Of a stretch of 64,000 bases of DNA, positions 43,437-52,581 are shown one piece after another; position 1 is the stretch's first letter; each line of letters begins with the position of its first letter. This DNA is from Palsa-1392 sp036490335 (GTDB lineage: Bacteria > Verrucomicrobiota > Verrucomicrobiia > Chthoniobacterales > UBA10450). Below the pieces are notes generated by a model. The model saw only the letters and a program-made list of their open reading frames with translations, had not been told where the DNA came from and ran no database searches. The position numbers and the translations under genes are program-made. The stretch is from positions 21,762 to 85,761 of the forward strand of contig DASXEB010000013.1 of the NCBI GenBank assembly GCA_036490335.1. Direction: 5' to 3'.

Positions 43437-45167
43437 ATGAAAAACCTTTCCCTGAATAAGCTGCGCTCGTGCAGTATCGCCATTCTCCTCTGCGCCGTCC
43501 CGGCGGTTGCCTTCGCCGAGAGCGCGACCTGGTTGCAATCCCCGACGACTGACGACTGGAACACAGCCGCGAATTGGACGCCGAATACCGTGCCCAATGG
43601 CCCCAGCGACGTGGCGACTTTTAACATTTCTGGCACCGACTCCATCTTCCTCAGCGAGACGACCGATGTGGACATGATCTACTTTCCCTCTACCGCCCTC
43701 GCGTTCACGATCAATGTGGGATCCCAGCTGCTGAATTTCGACGGCGCGGGGCTGGTCAACAAGTCGGGATACGTCGAGAATATCACCCTGATCCGAGACA
43801 CCAAATCGGGCGGAGGAATTGTTTTCCACAACACGGCGCAAGCGGGCGACGCTTATACCTACTACGTTCTTGCCGGGCTGGGCGCGACGATGATGTTCGA
43901 AGATTCTTCGAGCGCGGCAGACGCCAACATCAACCTCACGGAATCGCGCCTCATGTTTTACGATAATTCCACCGCGGAGAACGCTCTGGTCGCGTTCGTG
44001 GGCGATGCAGAGTTTTACGATAACTCGACGGCGGCGAATGCTGTTTTCGACTGGGTTGCCGGGTCGGTTTCCTTTTACGATGACAGCACGGCGGCCAACG
44101 CCACGATCACTTGCAGCGACTACGGCAATATTTCCTTCGACGGCTCGGCCACTGCGGCGCAGGGACATTTTACCGTCAATGGCGGCGGAGTGCTGAATGA
44201 TGATGACCGGTTCATTGACTTTGCGGGCGGCTTCGGCGGCGAAGGGACTTTTGTGGTAAACGGTGGCACCGAGGCTTCGGCGGCGGGTGCGAAGATTAGT
44301 TTTTTTAGCGGTTCGCATGCGGAAAACGCCACCCTGACCGCCAACGGCGGAACCAATGGCGGAGAGGGAGCTTCCATCTTCTTTGACAGGGGAAGCGACG
44401 GGGGAATGGCGAGCATTACTTTGAATGGCAACGGCACTCTTAATCTTGCCAAACATGCCAAGGTCACGACTGGTTCAATCGCAGGCGACGGGCTGGTTTT
44501 TCTCGGACAAAACAAGCTCACGGTCGGGAGCAATAACACCAGCACCAAATTCTCCGGCGTGATTCAAGATGGCGCGCAGAAAGCCGACCTGGGCATCACG
44601 AAAATCGGCACCGGCACCTGGACGTTGACCGGGGCCAATACTTACGCCGGCGGCACGACTCTGGTCGCCGGTGGGCTGACGATCGATAACAAGCACGGCG
44701 GCTCCGGCACGGGCACCGGCGCGGTGCAGGTGAACGGCGGCACGCTCGCCGGCTCGGGCATCATCGCGGGCGCGACCACGCTCGGCACCGGCAGCGGCGC
44801 GGGCGCGTTGCTCGCTCCCGGCGTCGGCGCGGGCCGGCCGGTCACGCTGACCATGCAAGGCGCTCTTACTTTTCAATCCGACGCGACCCTGCAAGTGCGG
44901 CTCGACACCAGGAAAGTGAAGACGGACGCCGTGGCGGCCAACGGCGTTTCCATCGCGAGCGGCGCGCAGTTCGTTTTGCAAGACATCGGAGGCGCGCAAC
45001 TGGGCGCCGGCACAAGCTTCACGGTGATCAACAACACTTCGGCCAACCCGATCGTCGGCGCCTTCGCCAATCTCACGGAGGGCTCGATCCTGCGCGCCGG
45101 CCGCAATCGTTTGCTCGTGAGTTATGCCGGCGGCGACGGCAATGATCTCACCCTGACGGTGCAGTAA
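43437..45167 (+). CDS. Autotransporter-associated beta-strand repeat protein
   Basis: About 576 residues. Signal peptide (A-V-P-A-V-A-F-A-E-S), then a beta-helix-like region rich in Asn, Gly, Thr and Ser. Short repeats reading F-Y-D-N-S-T-A-A-N-A occur near residues 175-230. A full autotransporter-associated repeat (G-T-G-T-W-T-L-T-G-A-N-T-Y-A-G-G-T-T-L) is at about residue 385. I see neither a C-terminal translocator barrel nor a sorting anchor, so how it reaches the surface is unclear. The start could be the in-frame ATG at 43425. It is preceded by the 21-bp array and has no 9-mer copy. Confidence 0.82.
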   Translation: MKNLSLNKLRSCSIAILLCAVPAVAFAESATWLQSPTTDDWNTAANWTPNTVPNGPSDVATFNISGTDSIFLSETTDVDMIYFPSTALAFTINVGSQLLNFDGAGLVNKSGYVENITLIRDTKSGGGIVFHNTAQAGDAYTYYVLAGLGATMMFEDSSSAADANINLTESRLMFYDNSTAENALVAFVGDAEFYDNSTAANAVFDWVAGSVSFYDDSTAANATITCSDYGNISFDGSATAAQGHFTVNGGGVLNDDDRFIDFAGGFGGEGTFVVNGGTEASAAGAKISFFSGSHAENATLTANGGTNGGEGASIFFDRGSDGGMASITLNGNGTLNLAKHAKVTTGSIAGDGLVFLGQNKLTVGSNNTSTKFSGVIQDGAQKADLGITKIGTGTWTLTGANTYAGGTTLVAGGLTIDNKHGGSGTGTGAVQVNGGTLAGSGIIAGATTLGTGSGAGALLAPGVGAGRPVTLTMQGALTFQSDATLQVRLDTRKVKTDAVAANGVSIASGAQFVLQDIGGAQLGAGTSFTVINNTSANPIVGAFANLTEGSILRAGRNRLLVSYAGGDGNDLTLTVQ

Positions 45168-45177
45168 CGAGCGCGAG

Positions 45178-46284
45178 CTACTGCTTGCTCAGCCGGTAAA
45201 ACAAAAACGCGCCGATCCCGAGAAAGAGCACGTTTGGAAACCAGACGAGCAAATCCGGATGCACTTTCGGATCTCCGCGGAGGGTGTCGGCGATGATGAC
45301 GAAGAGGAAATAAAAAATCGCCACGAGCAATCCAGTGGCGAAGCCGACCGAAGTCTCCCGCCGATGCGTCGTGATCCCGAGCGGCACGCCGATAAGGGCG
45401 AACGCGAGACAGGAAAACGGAAACGAAAAACGTTTGTTGATCTCGGTGCGGGTTGCGCTCCGGTCCTCGCGATCGCCTTCCTTTAATTGCTCGAGCAACT
45501 GCGTGAGCGAAAGCGCGGAGCGGCTCGGCTGTTTTTTCTCCTTCTCGTAAAGCTCCTCGAGACTGATCGGCAGCGTGCCCTCCTGCATCGTGATGCCGTC
45601 GCGCACTTTCTCGAGCGCGTAGGGATTCTTCGCGTCACGCTCCTCGTAGTGCGCGTTGTAAAGATGGAGGAGCAGACGCTTGTTCGGCAGATCGGCCTCG
45701 ATCATGCCGGTGCGCGCGTGGGTCACGCGGATCGGGAGCGAATGTTCGTCCATTTGAAAGACGATGATGTTCTCGAGTTTGTTGCCATCTTTTTTTCCGA
45801 CGTAAATTTTGCGCCCGGGAAATTGATCGATCACCTGGTCGCCGCCGAAAAGCGCGATCGGGTTGCTCGTCGCGAGATCGAAAATACTCGCGCGCAATTT
45901 TTCCTGCGCGGCCGGCGCGACGTCGACATTGAGCCAAAGACAAATCGCCGTGCAGGCAACCGCGATGCCCGCGAGCGAAACGCATACGCGCGTCACGCTC
46001 ACGCCGTTGGCGCGGAGCGCGATCAATTCGTTGTCCGCCGAGAGCCGGCCGAAGACGAGCAGGATCGCGGTCAAAAGTCCCCACGGGATGGTGAAGATGA
46101 GCGAGAACGGCAGGACGTAGGCAATGAAAGTGATCAGATATTGCAGCGGCACGTCGTGATTCACGAGCAGCGGCAGAAGCTTTCGAAAAATATTTCCGAC
46201 CACGAGCACGAGGCTGAGCATCGCGATTGCGAACAGCACATTCACGATCAGCTCGCGGGCGAGGAACCGGTCGATCAATTTCAT
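45178..46284 (-). CDS. LptF/LptG family lipopolysaccharide export permease
   Basis: 368 residues. Six hydrophobic segments in the family's pattern, three at each end, with a large extracytoplasmic domain between about residues 110 and 270. The N-terminal D-R-F-L-A-R-E-L motif is typical for YjgP/YjgQ. Such subunits work with the LptB ATPase to extract LPS towards the outer membrane. LptF versus LptG cannot be decided here. No partner gene is adjacent. It is divergent from the lipoprotein gene at 46364 by 79 bases. Confidence 0.9.
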   Translation of the reverse strand: MKLIDRFLARELIVNVLFAIAMLSLVLVVGNIFRKLLPLLVNHDVPLQYLITFIAYVLPFSLIFTIPWGLLTAILLVFGRLSADNELIALRANGVSVTRVCVSLAGIAVACTAICLWLNVDVAPAAQEKLRASIFDLATSNPIALFGGDQVIDQFPGRKIYVGKKDGNKLENIIVFQMDEHSLPIRVTHARTGMIEADLPNKRLLLHLYNAHYEERDAKNPYALEKVRDGITMQEGTLPISLEELYEKEKKQPSRSALSLTQLLEQLKEGDREDRSATRTEINKRFSFPFSCLAFALIGVPLGITTHRRETSVGFATGLLVAIFYFLFVIIADTLRGDPKVHPDLLVWFPNVLFLGIGAFLFYRLSKQ

Positions 46285-46363
46285 CCCGTGTGTTTGTTAA
46301 TTCCATTCCGCGCGGGTGACAAGCGGGCTTGCTTCTCGCGGCGGCTCGCTAACTTGATCTCGC

Positions 46364-46792
46364 TTGAACCGATTCATCGCCCCGCGCGCGGCTCTTTTGC
46401 TCGCCGCCATTTTTTGCCTGACGAGTTGCCAGACGCTGCGTCATCAATTCATCCAGCCCTCGCCCGACTGGCAGACGCGCGTCGGCCAACTGCAATATCG
46501 CGGGCCGAAAACTTCGCTCATCGGCGACGTGCTCGTGCGCTACTCGAGCGCCGGCGATTTCGATCTCACCTTCAGCAAAGGCCCGGGCGTGATTCTGCTT
46601 ACCGTGCGACAGGACGACAAATTTGTTCGCGTCAGCGGCCCGCTCGCGCGCGGCTCGTGGTCGGGTCCGCCTAACGATGCCCCGGTGCATCTGCGCGGCT
46701 GGGTTTCGCTCCGCCAGGTTTTGCTACAAGACAAAACTCAGCCACTCGTTAGGCAAACGACCGGCCGCGACAGCTTCACTTTCGCGTTCTGA
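46364..46792 (+). CDS. Lipoprotein of an MMPL-LolA operon (possible LolB-like role)
   Basis: 142 residues, TTG start at 46364. Lipobox L-T-S-C with Cys22, then a domain of about 120 residues with R-Y-S-S-A-G-D-F-D-L-T-F and V-R-Q-D-D-K-F-V-R-V-S-G-P-L strands. Size and beta pattern could suit an outer-membrane lipoprotein acceptor, but the protein is shorter than LolB and I cannot assign a family. It precedes the MMPL gene by 16 bases and lolA follows, so the three are presumably one operon. 9-mers at 46669 and 46746 lie in its last third. Confidence 0.6.
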   Translation: MNRFIAPRAALLLAAIFCLTSCQTLRHQFIQPSPDWQTRVGQLQYRGPKTSLIGDVLVRYSSAGDFDLTFSKGPGVILLTVRQDDKFVRVSGPLARGSWSGPPNDAPVHLRGWVSLRQVLLQDKTQPLVRQTTGRDSFTFAF

Positions 46793-46808
46793 TTTTTCGC
46801 GAGCGCTG

Positions 46809-49307
46809 ATGTCGTATTCGAAATTCATCGCCCGCCTTGTCACCGAACGGCGCGGACTCGTCTGGCTTTTTGTCGCGCTCGTCAGCCTGACGAGTCTTTA
46901 CATTCTCGTCACGCGAATGCGGCTCGACAGCGAGGTGCTCGATCTGCTCCCGAAAAAATTCGAATCGGTCCAGGGCCTGAAAATTTACAATAGCCAATTC
47001 GCACAAACCCGCGAGCTGACCTTCGCGATCCTTTGCCAGCCTAACGATGCCGACAAACTGGAAGATTTCGCGCCGACTTTTGCCGAACGCTTGCGCGCGC
47101 AGCCGTGGAATACGCGCATTCTCAGCGGCTCGCCGATGGAATCGCCCAACGGCATCGCCGACCTGCCACGCCTCGCCGTTCCGCTCCTGCTCAATCTTCC
47201 GCCTAACGACTTCGCGGACGACGTCGCCGTTTTGCAGCCGGCGAAATTGCAGGCGCGGCTCGCGCGTTTGCACCAGGAAATCGAGGCCGGCTCGCCGAAA
47301 CCGGAATTCGAATTGCAGCTCGACCCGCTCGGCGTCCTCGCGCCGGCGCTGAGGCCGTTCGCCGGCAACACCGAGTTGCAGGAAAGTCAGCCGCTCGTCT
47401 CGCCCGATCGCACGCTGCGGCTTTTTCTCACGATCACGAACCAGCCCACGATCGACGCCTTCGATTGCCAGGCGCTGATGCGAAAGGTGAATGCGTTTTG
47501 CGCGAGCGCGACCGCGGGCTGGGATGGCGCGAAGCCGCTGCGCGTTATCGTTACAGGCCGCTCGGCTTATGTCTCGGAAATTTCGCTGAGCATGCGGCAC
47601 GACATCGTCGTCACGTTGCTCGGTTCGATCCTGCTTGTCAGCGCGGTTTTTTATGTCGGCTTTCGGCGCTGGCTGCCGCTGATCGGGATGGGATTTTCCC
47701 TCCTCTTGTGTTGTCTCGTCGCGCTCGCGGTCGGGCTGCTGATTTTCGGGCAGCTCAACATGGTCACGATCGGGATGTGCGCGATCCTGATCGGACTCGG
47801 CGTCGATTTTGCGATTTTGATTTTCGGCCGTTATCAACAGGCGCGAAACGAAGGCAGCGCACACGTCGCCGCGATCGAAGAAGCGGTCGCGAAACTCGGC
47901 CGCGCGATTTTTTTCGGCGCGCTCACGACTGCGGTTGGCTTTCTCGCCTTATTGTTAGGCGGCGCGGCCGGCTTCACCCAGCTCGGCGTCCTCATCGCGA
48001 TCGGAATCTCAGTCGCCGGATTTCTCATGACGAGTGTTTTCTTCTTGTTCACCCGGGAAACGGCGTTGCCGCCGCAACGCGACTGGATTCTCGCGCTCGT
48101 TAGGCGTTACGTCCGGCGAATGCTGCGCGCGCCCGGGCTCATTCTCTGGATCGCGCTGCCGATTTTGCTCGTCCTTTTCGCGATCGCGGTCGCGCCGCGG
48201 CCGAAAATTATTTTCGACGCGAGCACCCATTCGCTCGAGCCGAAACGCAGCGAAGCCGGCGACGCGCTCAAGATCATCATGACGAAAATGCCGGAGCGCT
48301 GGGAGCCGGCGATCGCGATCGTGCGCGCGCCTAACGAGGAGCAACTGCATACCGACTGGCAGCGCGTCGAGGCGCACTGGCGCGAACTGCAACGCGCCGG
48401 CGCGATCAAGGATTATTCGACGCCGGCCGCGCTCGCTTTTTCGCCGACGTTGATGGAACAAAATCGCCGCCGGCTGAGCGCGATCGATTTTGCCGCGGCG
48501 CGAAATGCCCTAACGAACTCGATCGCGCGCGAAGGTTTCACGCGCGAAAGTTTTGCCCCCGGCTTCGAATTGCTCGACGAGCTGGACGCGGTTGCGCAAG
48601 GCCGGAGGGAAATTCCCGACTGGCGCAAACAACTGCCGCGGACTTCGAGCTGGTGGTTTCTGGTCGATCGTTATTTCGCGCAGGATCCGCTGCTCACGGT
48701 TGGCTTCGTCACGAGCAACGCGCCGATCACGACGCAGGCGCAACGCCAAAACCTGACCCGCGAAATTCCGGTCGCGGGCGTGCCGATGACGCTGTCGGGC
48801 TGGAGTTTTACCCTGACCGATCTGCTGCCGTGGTCGCATCGGCAGTTGATTTTGATCAGCGCGCTCATGGCATTTTTCGACGCCTCGCTGCTCGCTGTTC
48901 TCTATCGCGATTTGCGTTTGTGGCTGATTCAAATCGCCACCCTGATTCTCGCGGTCGGCGCGATGATCGCGACGATGAAACTCGCCGTCATCCCGCTCAA
49001 TCTGCTCAACGTCCTCGCCTTTCGCCTCGTCCTCGCGATCGGCGTCGACTATGGAATTTACGTCCTGCTCGTCTGGCAAAAAGCGCGCGCGATCGAGCAC
49101 GACGTCGCCGGCGTTTTGAAACCGGTCGCGCTCGCCGGACTGACCGCGATCGCGGGATTCGGCTCGTTAGGCTTCGCCAATAATCCCACCCTCAGCGGGC
49201 TCGGTGTCGCCTGCGCGATCGGGCTGGCCTGGAGTTTATTCGCGACGATTTTTTTCACTTTGCCCGCGGCGGCGGCGGCAGAAGCGAAGTTACGACATGA
49301 ACCTTAG
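46809..49307 (+). CDS. MMPL-family RND exporter
   Basis: 832 residues from ATG 46809. Two repeats of one helix plus a large periplasmic loop plus five helices, the RND/MMPL plan. Loops span about residues 40-255 and 480-665. A G-V-D-F-A-I-L-I-F-G-R-Y segment near residue 330 and G-V-D-Y-G-I-Y-V-L-L near 745 hold the conserved proton-path Asp. MMPL proteins export lipids or lipid-linked molecules. With a lipoprotein and LolA in the same operon, outward lipid or lipoprotein transport is likely. It carries at least seven 9-mers. It overlaps lolA by 11 bases. Confidence 0.85.
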   Translation: MSYSKFIARLVTERRGLVWLFVALVSLTSLYILVTRMRLDSEVLDLLPKKFESVQGLKIYNSQFAQTRELTFAILCQPNDADKLEDFAPTFAERLRAQPWNTRILSGSPMESPNGIADLPRLAVPLLLNLPPNDFADDVAVLQPAKLQARLARLHQEIEAGSPKPEFELQLDPLGVLAPALRPFAGNTELQESQPLVSPDRTLRLFLTITNQPTIDAFDCQALMRKVNAFCASATAGWDGAKPLRVIVTGRSAYVSEISLSMRHDIVVTLLGSILLVSAVFYVGFRRWLPLIGMGFSLLLCCLVALAVGLLIFGQLNMVTIGMCAILIGLGVDFAILIFGRYQQARNEGSAHVAAIEEAVAKLGRAIFFGALTTAVGFLALLLGGAAGFTQLGVLIAIGISVAGFLMTSVFFLFTRETALPPQRDWILALVRRYVRRMLRAPGLILWIALPILLVLFAIAVAPRPKIIFDASTHSLEPKRSEAGDALKIIMTKMPERWEPAIAIVRAPNEEQLHTDWQRVEAHWRELQRAGAIKDYSTPAALAFSPTLMEQNRRRLSAIDFAAARNALTNSIAREGFTRESFAPGFELLDELDAVAQGRREIPDWRKQLPRTSSWWFLVDRYFAQDPLLTVGFVTSNAPITTQAQRQNLTREIPVAGVPMTLSGWSFTLTDLLPWSHRQLILISALMAFFDASLLAVLYRDLRLWLIQIATLILAVGAMIATMKLAVIPLNLLNVLAFRLVLAIGVDYGIYVLLVWQKARAIEHDVAGVLKPVALAGLTAIAGFGSLGFANNPTLSGLGVACAIGLAWSLFATIFFTLPAAAAAEAKLRHEP

Positions 49308-49965
49308 ACTTTTTCTCTGCCTCGCCCTGACGATCATCGGCGCCGGCTCGATGCGCGCCCAAGCGCTCGCGCCTAACGACATCAAAACGCTGCTCGATCG
49401 CGTCCGCGCGAAGAGCGCCGCGGCGCCGCAAATGCAGGCCGATTTCCAGGAAGAAAAAAACGTCCACCTGATGGCGAAGCCGATCCGCAGCACGGGCAAA
49501 GTCTGGTTTCAGGAGCCGAATAAATTCCGGCGCGAAGTGAAAGGCAGCTCGCCCAGCCTCACGATCAGCGACGGCCGGCAGCTCTGGATTTACTACCCGA
49601 AATTCCAATCGGCCGAGCACTATTCGTTAGGCCGGCATTCGCCGCTCGACGCCGGCATCGCCGCGATCACGGCCGCGCTCAACCTCGACGAGGTCGAGAA
49701 CAGCTATCACATCACCGGGAGCAAAACGGGCGACGGCTACGAGCTCCAGCTCGCGCCGCGCAATCCTTCGCTCAAGCGCCTGCTCAAGACCTTCGACATT
49801 CGGATCAACAACGACCTGCAAGTGCAGCGCACGGAAATGGTGCAGCCGAACGGCGATCGCATCGTCACGACTTACGCGAACGAATCGCGCGCCGTGATCC
49901 CGCCGGACACTTTCGAATTCACCCCGCCGCCGGGCACGAGCGTGACTTCTCCCCTCGGGAAATAA
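49297..49965 (+). CDS. lolA: LolA-like outer-membrane lipoprotein carrier
   Basis: 222 residues. Signal peptide (A-G-S-M-R-A-Q-A) followed by the LolA fold: a helix M-Q-A-D-F-Q-E-E-K, then K-V-W-F-Q-E-P-N-K-F-R-R-E-V and S-D-G-R-Q-L-W-I-Y-Y-P-K. LolA is a periplasmic chaperone carrying lipoproteins or, in specialised operons, other lipids from an inner-membrane exporter. The gene overlaps the MMPL exporter by 11 bases, as in operons where a LolA paralogue serves an MMPL pump. It may therefore be a pathway-specific paralogue rather than the housekeeping LolA. 9-mers are at 49371 and 49624. Confidence 0.85.
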   Translation: MNLRLFLCLALTIIGAGSMRAQALAPNDIKTLLDRVRAKSAAAPQMQADFQEEKNVHLMAKPIRSTGKVWFQEPNKFRREVKGSSPSLTISDGRQLWIYYPKFQSAEHYSLGRHSPLDAGIAAITAALNLDEVENSYHITGSKTGDGYELQLAPRNPSLKRLLKTFDIRINNDLQVQRTEMVQPNGDRIVTTYANESRAVIPPDTFEFTPPPGTSVTSPLGK

Positions 49966-50010
49966 TGCGCGGCGCACGGCCCGCTTTGCCTAACGACTAA
50001 CGAGCCGCGA

Positions 50011-50304
50011 CTAATTGCCGGCCGGCATACTCTGGCTGCTGTTCTGCATTTTTTGGAACGTCGAGCGATCCATCGATCCGGTCGAGCCCGCCGCCTGTGC
50101 GTCCGGGCTGTCCTCCGGCACCCAGCGGCCCGGGATGTTGCTCCCGAGCTCGCCTGCGACCCAGACGTAAGGTTTGCCGTTGACCATCTTGACCTGGCGA
50201 TTGCTTTGCGTCGTCGTTGCAGTCGTGGTCGTGGTTGTTTGCGGCGTGCTGCAAGCGGCCAGGGCGAGCAGCGCGATCGCGAAAAGAGCGGATATTGTTT
50301 TCAT
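50011..50304 (-). CDS. Small Thr-rich lipoprotein
   Basis: 97 residues. Signal with lipobox L-A-L-A-A-C (Cys18), then T-P-Q-T-T-T-T-T-T-A-T-T-T, and a small conserved-looking part (V-K-M-V-N-G-K-P-Y-V-W-V-A-G-E-L-G-S-N-I-P-G-R-W). The end is Ser/Met/Gln-rich. Family unknown. It is convergent with lolA (45-base gap holding the 9-mer at 49988 and a partial copy) and divergent from the hydrolase with a 21-base gap. Confidence 0.6.
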   Translation of the reverse strand: MKTISALFAIALLALAACSTPQTTTTTTATTTQSNRQVKMVNGKPYVWVAGELGSNIPGRWVPEDSPDAQAAGSTGSMDRSTFQKMQNSSQSMPAGN

Positions 50305-50325
50305 GTGCGTTCGGCAGTTAATAAG

Positions 50326-51159
50326 ATGGCTGTCCGCATGACAAGAAATTTCCTCGCCCTTCTCGCCGCGCTTGTTTGCTTTTCGTTAGGCGGAAATTTG
50401 CGCGCCGCCTCCGCGCTGCAATTTGCCGGCGCCCGTCTCACCCCGGGCAAGACCATCCTCGTCAACGTCCCCCTCAACGCCGAGGAAAAAGGCTACGCCA
50501 GCAAGGGCGGCAACACTCCGCCCACAAACGCCGTCGCTGCCCTCGCCGTCCCGCCGGGATTCAACCCGAAAAAACCGTGGCCCGTCCTCGTCGTCCTCGC
50601 GACCGACGACTTCCAGCGCCGGAATCGCGATGACCTGAGCGCGTTTTATCGCGACACCGCGCTGGCCGAAGGCTGGGTCGTGATCGCGGGCGACGGCGCC
50701 GTTCTGCCCCGGAGCGAGACCGCGGCCTGGCGTCTCGCCATGACCCTCGCCGCGCTCGACGCGTTCTTTCGCAGCTTCCCCGGATCGGTCCACTGGCCGC
50801 TGGTCTGCGCCGGCTTTTCGGGCGGCGCGAAATCGGCCGGCTTTCTCGCGCCCGTCCTTTCCCTCGCGGGCGCGAACGTCGCCGGCATTTTCATCACCGG
50901 GATCAACGCCGACCGCTTAAGCGCGGGCTACAACGCCTTCAAACCGGGCCCCGCGTTTTTGCACACCCCGGTTTTTTTGAGCAGCGGTTCGAGCGATCCG
51001 ATCGCGAAACTTTCCGACCAGCGCGACGTCCAGCTCTCCATGCGCAAGACCGGTTTCGACCGGATCGAGATGGAAATTTTTCCCGAAGGCCACGTTTTCA
51101 AGCGCGCCCATTTGCGCGACGCTTTGCGCTGGTTCCGGCAATTGATGAAGCGCGGGTGA
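50326..51159 (+). CDS. Secreted alpha/beta hydrolase-like protein
   Basis: About 277 residues from ATG 50326 (an in-frame ATG at 50338 is also possible). Signal peptide, then an alpha/beta hydrolase-like domain with nucleophile elbow G-F-S-G-G-A near residue 163 (Ser) and a late P-E-G-H-V-F segment that could give the catalytic His. The Pro/Gly-rich N-terminal part resembles the oxyanion region (V-P-P-G-F). Substrate unknown; esterase or peptidase activity is inference. It is convergent with the universal stress gene, with a 9-mer (51161) between the two stops. Confidence 0.65.
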   Translation: MAVRMTRNFLALLAALVCFSLGGNLRAASALQFAGARLTPGKTILVNVPLNAEEKGYASKGGNTPPTNAVAALAVPPGFNPKKPWPVLVVLATDDFQRRNRDDLSAFYRDTALAEGWVVIAGDGAVLPRSETAAWRLAMTLAALDAFFRSFPGSVHWPLVCAGFSGGAKSAGFLAPVLSLAGANVAGIFITGINADRLSAGYNAFKPGPAFLHTPVFLSSGSSDPIAKLSDQRDVQLSMRKTGFDRIEMEIFPEGHVFKRAHLRDALRWFRQLMKRG

Positions 51160-51177
51160 TTCGTTAGGCGCGAGGCC

Positions 51178-52002
51178 TCAGCCGCGGATCACCCAGAGAT
51201 TGCACGGAATCACATCCGTCACCCACGCGATCCGGCCGGGCAGCTTCGTTTCCGGGCCGGGCGCCGAATCGAGCGGCACCACGAGCAGATCGGCCTCGAC
51301 ACTTTGCACGAAATCCGAAGCCGCGAAACCGGTGTTGCCGCGCACACAACGGGCCTCGATCGGCACCGGCGTCGAGCCGGCGGCGAGCACGAATTGTTGC
51401 AGCGCCTCCTCCTCTTCCTCGAGCGTGCGCGCGCCGGCGCGAGGCGCTTTGTCGCGGCGTCGGGCGCGCGCTTTGTCGAAGGTGGTGTAGCTGCGAATGG
51501 CGTAAAGGCGTTCGCATTTTTCCCGCTCCGCGAGCTGGAGGGTGCGGCGAAAAGCGCGCCCCGCCTGCTCACTGTATTCCGCCATGAAAACAATGTTGCG
51601 CAAGGGCCGCGGCTCGATCTCCGGCCGGATGAAAAGCAGGACCGAGCACCCCGCCTCGCGCACCAGCCGCCGCGCCACGTTGCCGAGGAACTGCCGGTGC
51701 GCCGCCTCCCTTTCGAGCGCGCCGGCGAGGAGCATCTCGAACCCATATTTTTTGGCCGCGGCGATGATCGCGGTCGCCGGATCGCCTTCCTCGAAATGCA
51801 CGGCCGAATCCGCGGGCAGGCCGAGGGTCTCGAAGGCGTCGGCGAATTTCGCCTCGGCCGCGGCGGTTCGTTTCCCGACAAAAATGAAACCGAGCGTGGC
51901 CCCGAAACGTTCCCGCACCCGCCGCGCCTCGGCCAGCACCTGATGGAACCGCGGCGAGAAAGTCGCGGCGACGCCGACCGAGCGGTAGGGGGTTTCTTTC
52001 AT
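51178..52002 (-). CDS. Tandem universal stress protein (UspA-like)
   Basis: 274 residues from ATG 52002, holding two Usp-like halves of about 135 residues. The first has F-E-E-G-D-P-A-T-A-I-I-A-A-A and an L-G-N-V-A-R-R-L-V-R segment before a C-S-V-L-L-F strand; the second ends in D-L-L-V-V-P-L-D-S and C-N-L-W-V-I. The usual ATP-binding G-x-x-G-x(9)-G-S/T is only partly conserved, so nucleotide binding is uncertain. Usp proteins respond to starvation and stress in the cytoplasm. The 5' side faces the plus-strand array. Confidence 0.8.
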   Translation of the reverse strand: MKETPYRSVGVAATFSPRFHQVLAEARRVRERFGATLGFIFVGKRTAAAEAKFADAFETLGLPADSAVHFEEGDPATAIIAAAKKYGFEMLLAGALEREAAHRQFLGNVARRLVREAGCSVLLFIRPEIEPRPLRNIVFMAEYSEQAGRAFRRTLQLAEREKCERLYAIRSYTTFDKARARRRDKAPRAGARTLEEEEEALQQFVLAAGSTPVPIEARCVRGNTGFAASDFVQSVEADLLVVPLDSAPGPETKLPGRIAWVTDVIPCNLWVIRG

Positions 52003-52249
52003 GGTGGCGATTAATGTGAAGCGGGTCGCGCCAAGGGCAAATCCTCCCCGGACGCCGCCGTCCCGCGCCGGAAAAAATAATTGCAAAATAGTTCTTGTTC
52101 GAAAACGCGAAAGCGTTGGTAATCGCGCCTGACCGACCAATCAGATGAAAACAATTCCCCGTTTCTCCCGGCCGCGTTCCGCGGGGGGCGCGGCCTTTCT
52201 CTCGGGGGCACGGCGGCTTCTCTTCTTCTCCCGCCGATTTCCCATTTGT

Positions 52250-52543
52250 TCCTCCGGATTTCCCGGTTCTTCCTCAGGATTAGCGTCCGCCTCCTCGGGA
52301 TCGCTCGATTGGTCCTCGGGATTGGCGGGCGCTTCCTCGGAGTTTTCCGGCGGCTCCTCGGAGTTTGCGGACGGTTCCTCGGGATTTCTCAACTCCTCCT
52401 CGGACCGTGCGACCGGTTCCTCAGCTTGGCCGGACTCTTCCTCACTTTTCGCGCAACCCTCCTCAGCTTTCGCAATTGGCTCCTCGCCATTTCCCGGCCT
52501 TTCCTCGGACTTTCCCGATTGCTCCTCGCCTTTCCTTTCCGAT
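52250..52543. repeat. Tandem array, fourteen 21-bp units
   Basis: Fourteen consecutive units of exactly 21 bp from 52250 to 52543. Each opens with TCCTCGG or a close variant (TCCTCAG, TCCTCGC); the other 14 positions vary widely. It ends 39 bases before the ATG of the unknown gene at 52582. Unlike the 43-kb array, its units are not palindromic. Frames on both strands remain open through it because the period is a multiple of three. Confidence 0.9.
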
Positions 52544-52581
52544 CCAAAACCTAAACCAACCCGATAGCCAACTTCCTTGCC

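Noticed and set aside
52141..52567. Repeat proteins of seven-residue units across the 21-bp array
   Set aside because: Open in frames on both strands, no signal or conserved start, and the array lies directly in front of another gene's start. Treated as DNA repeat.
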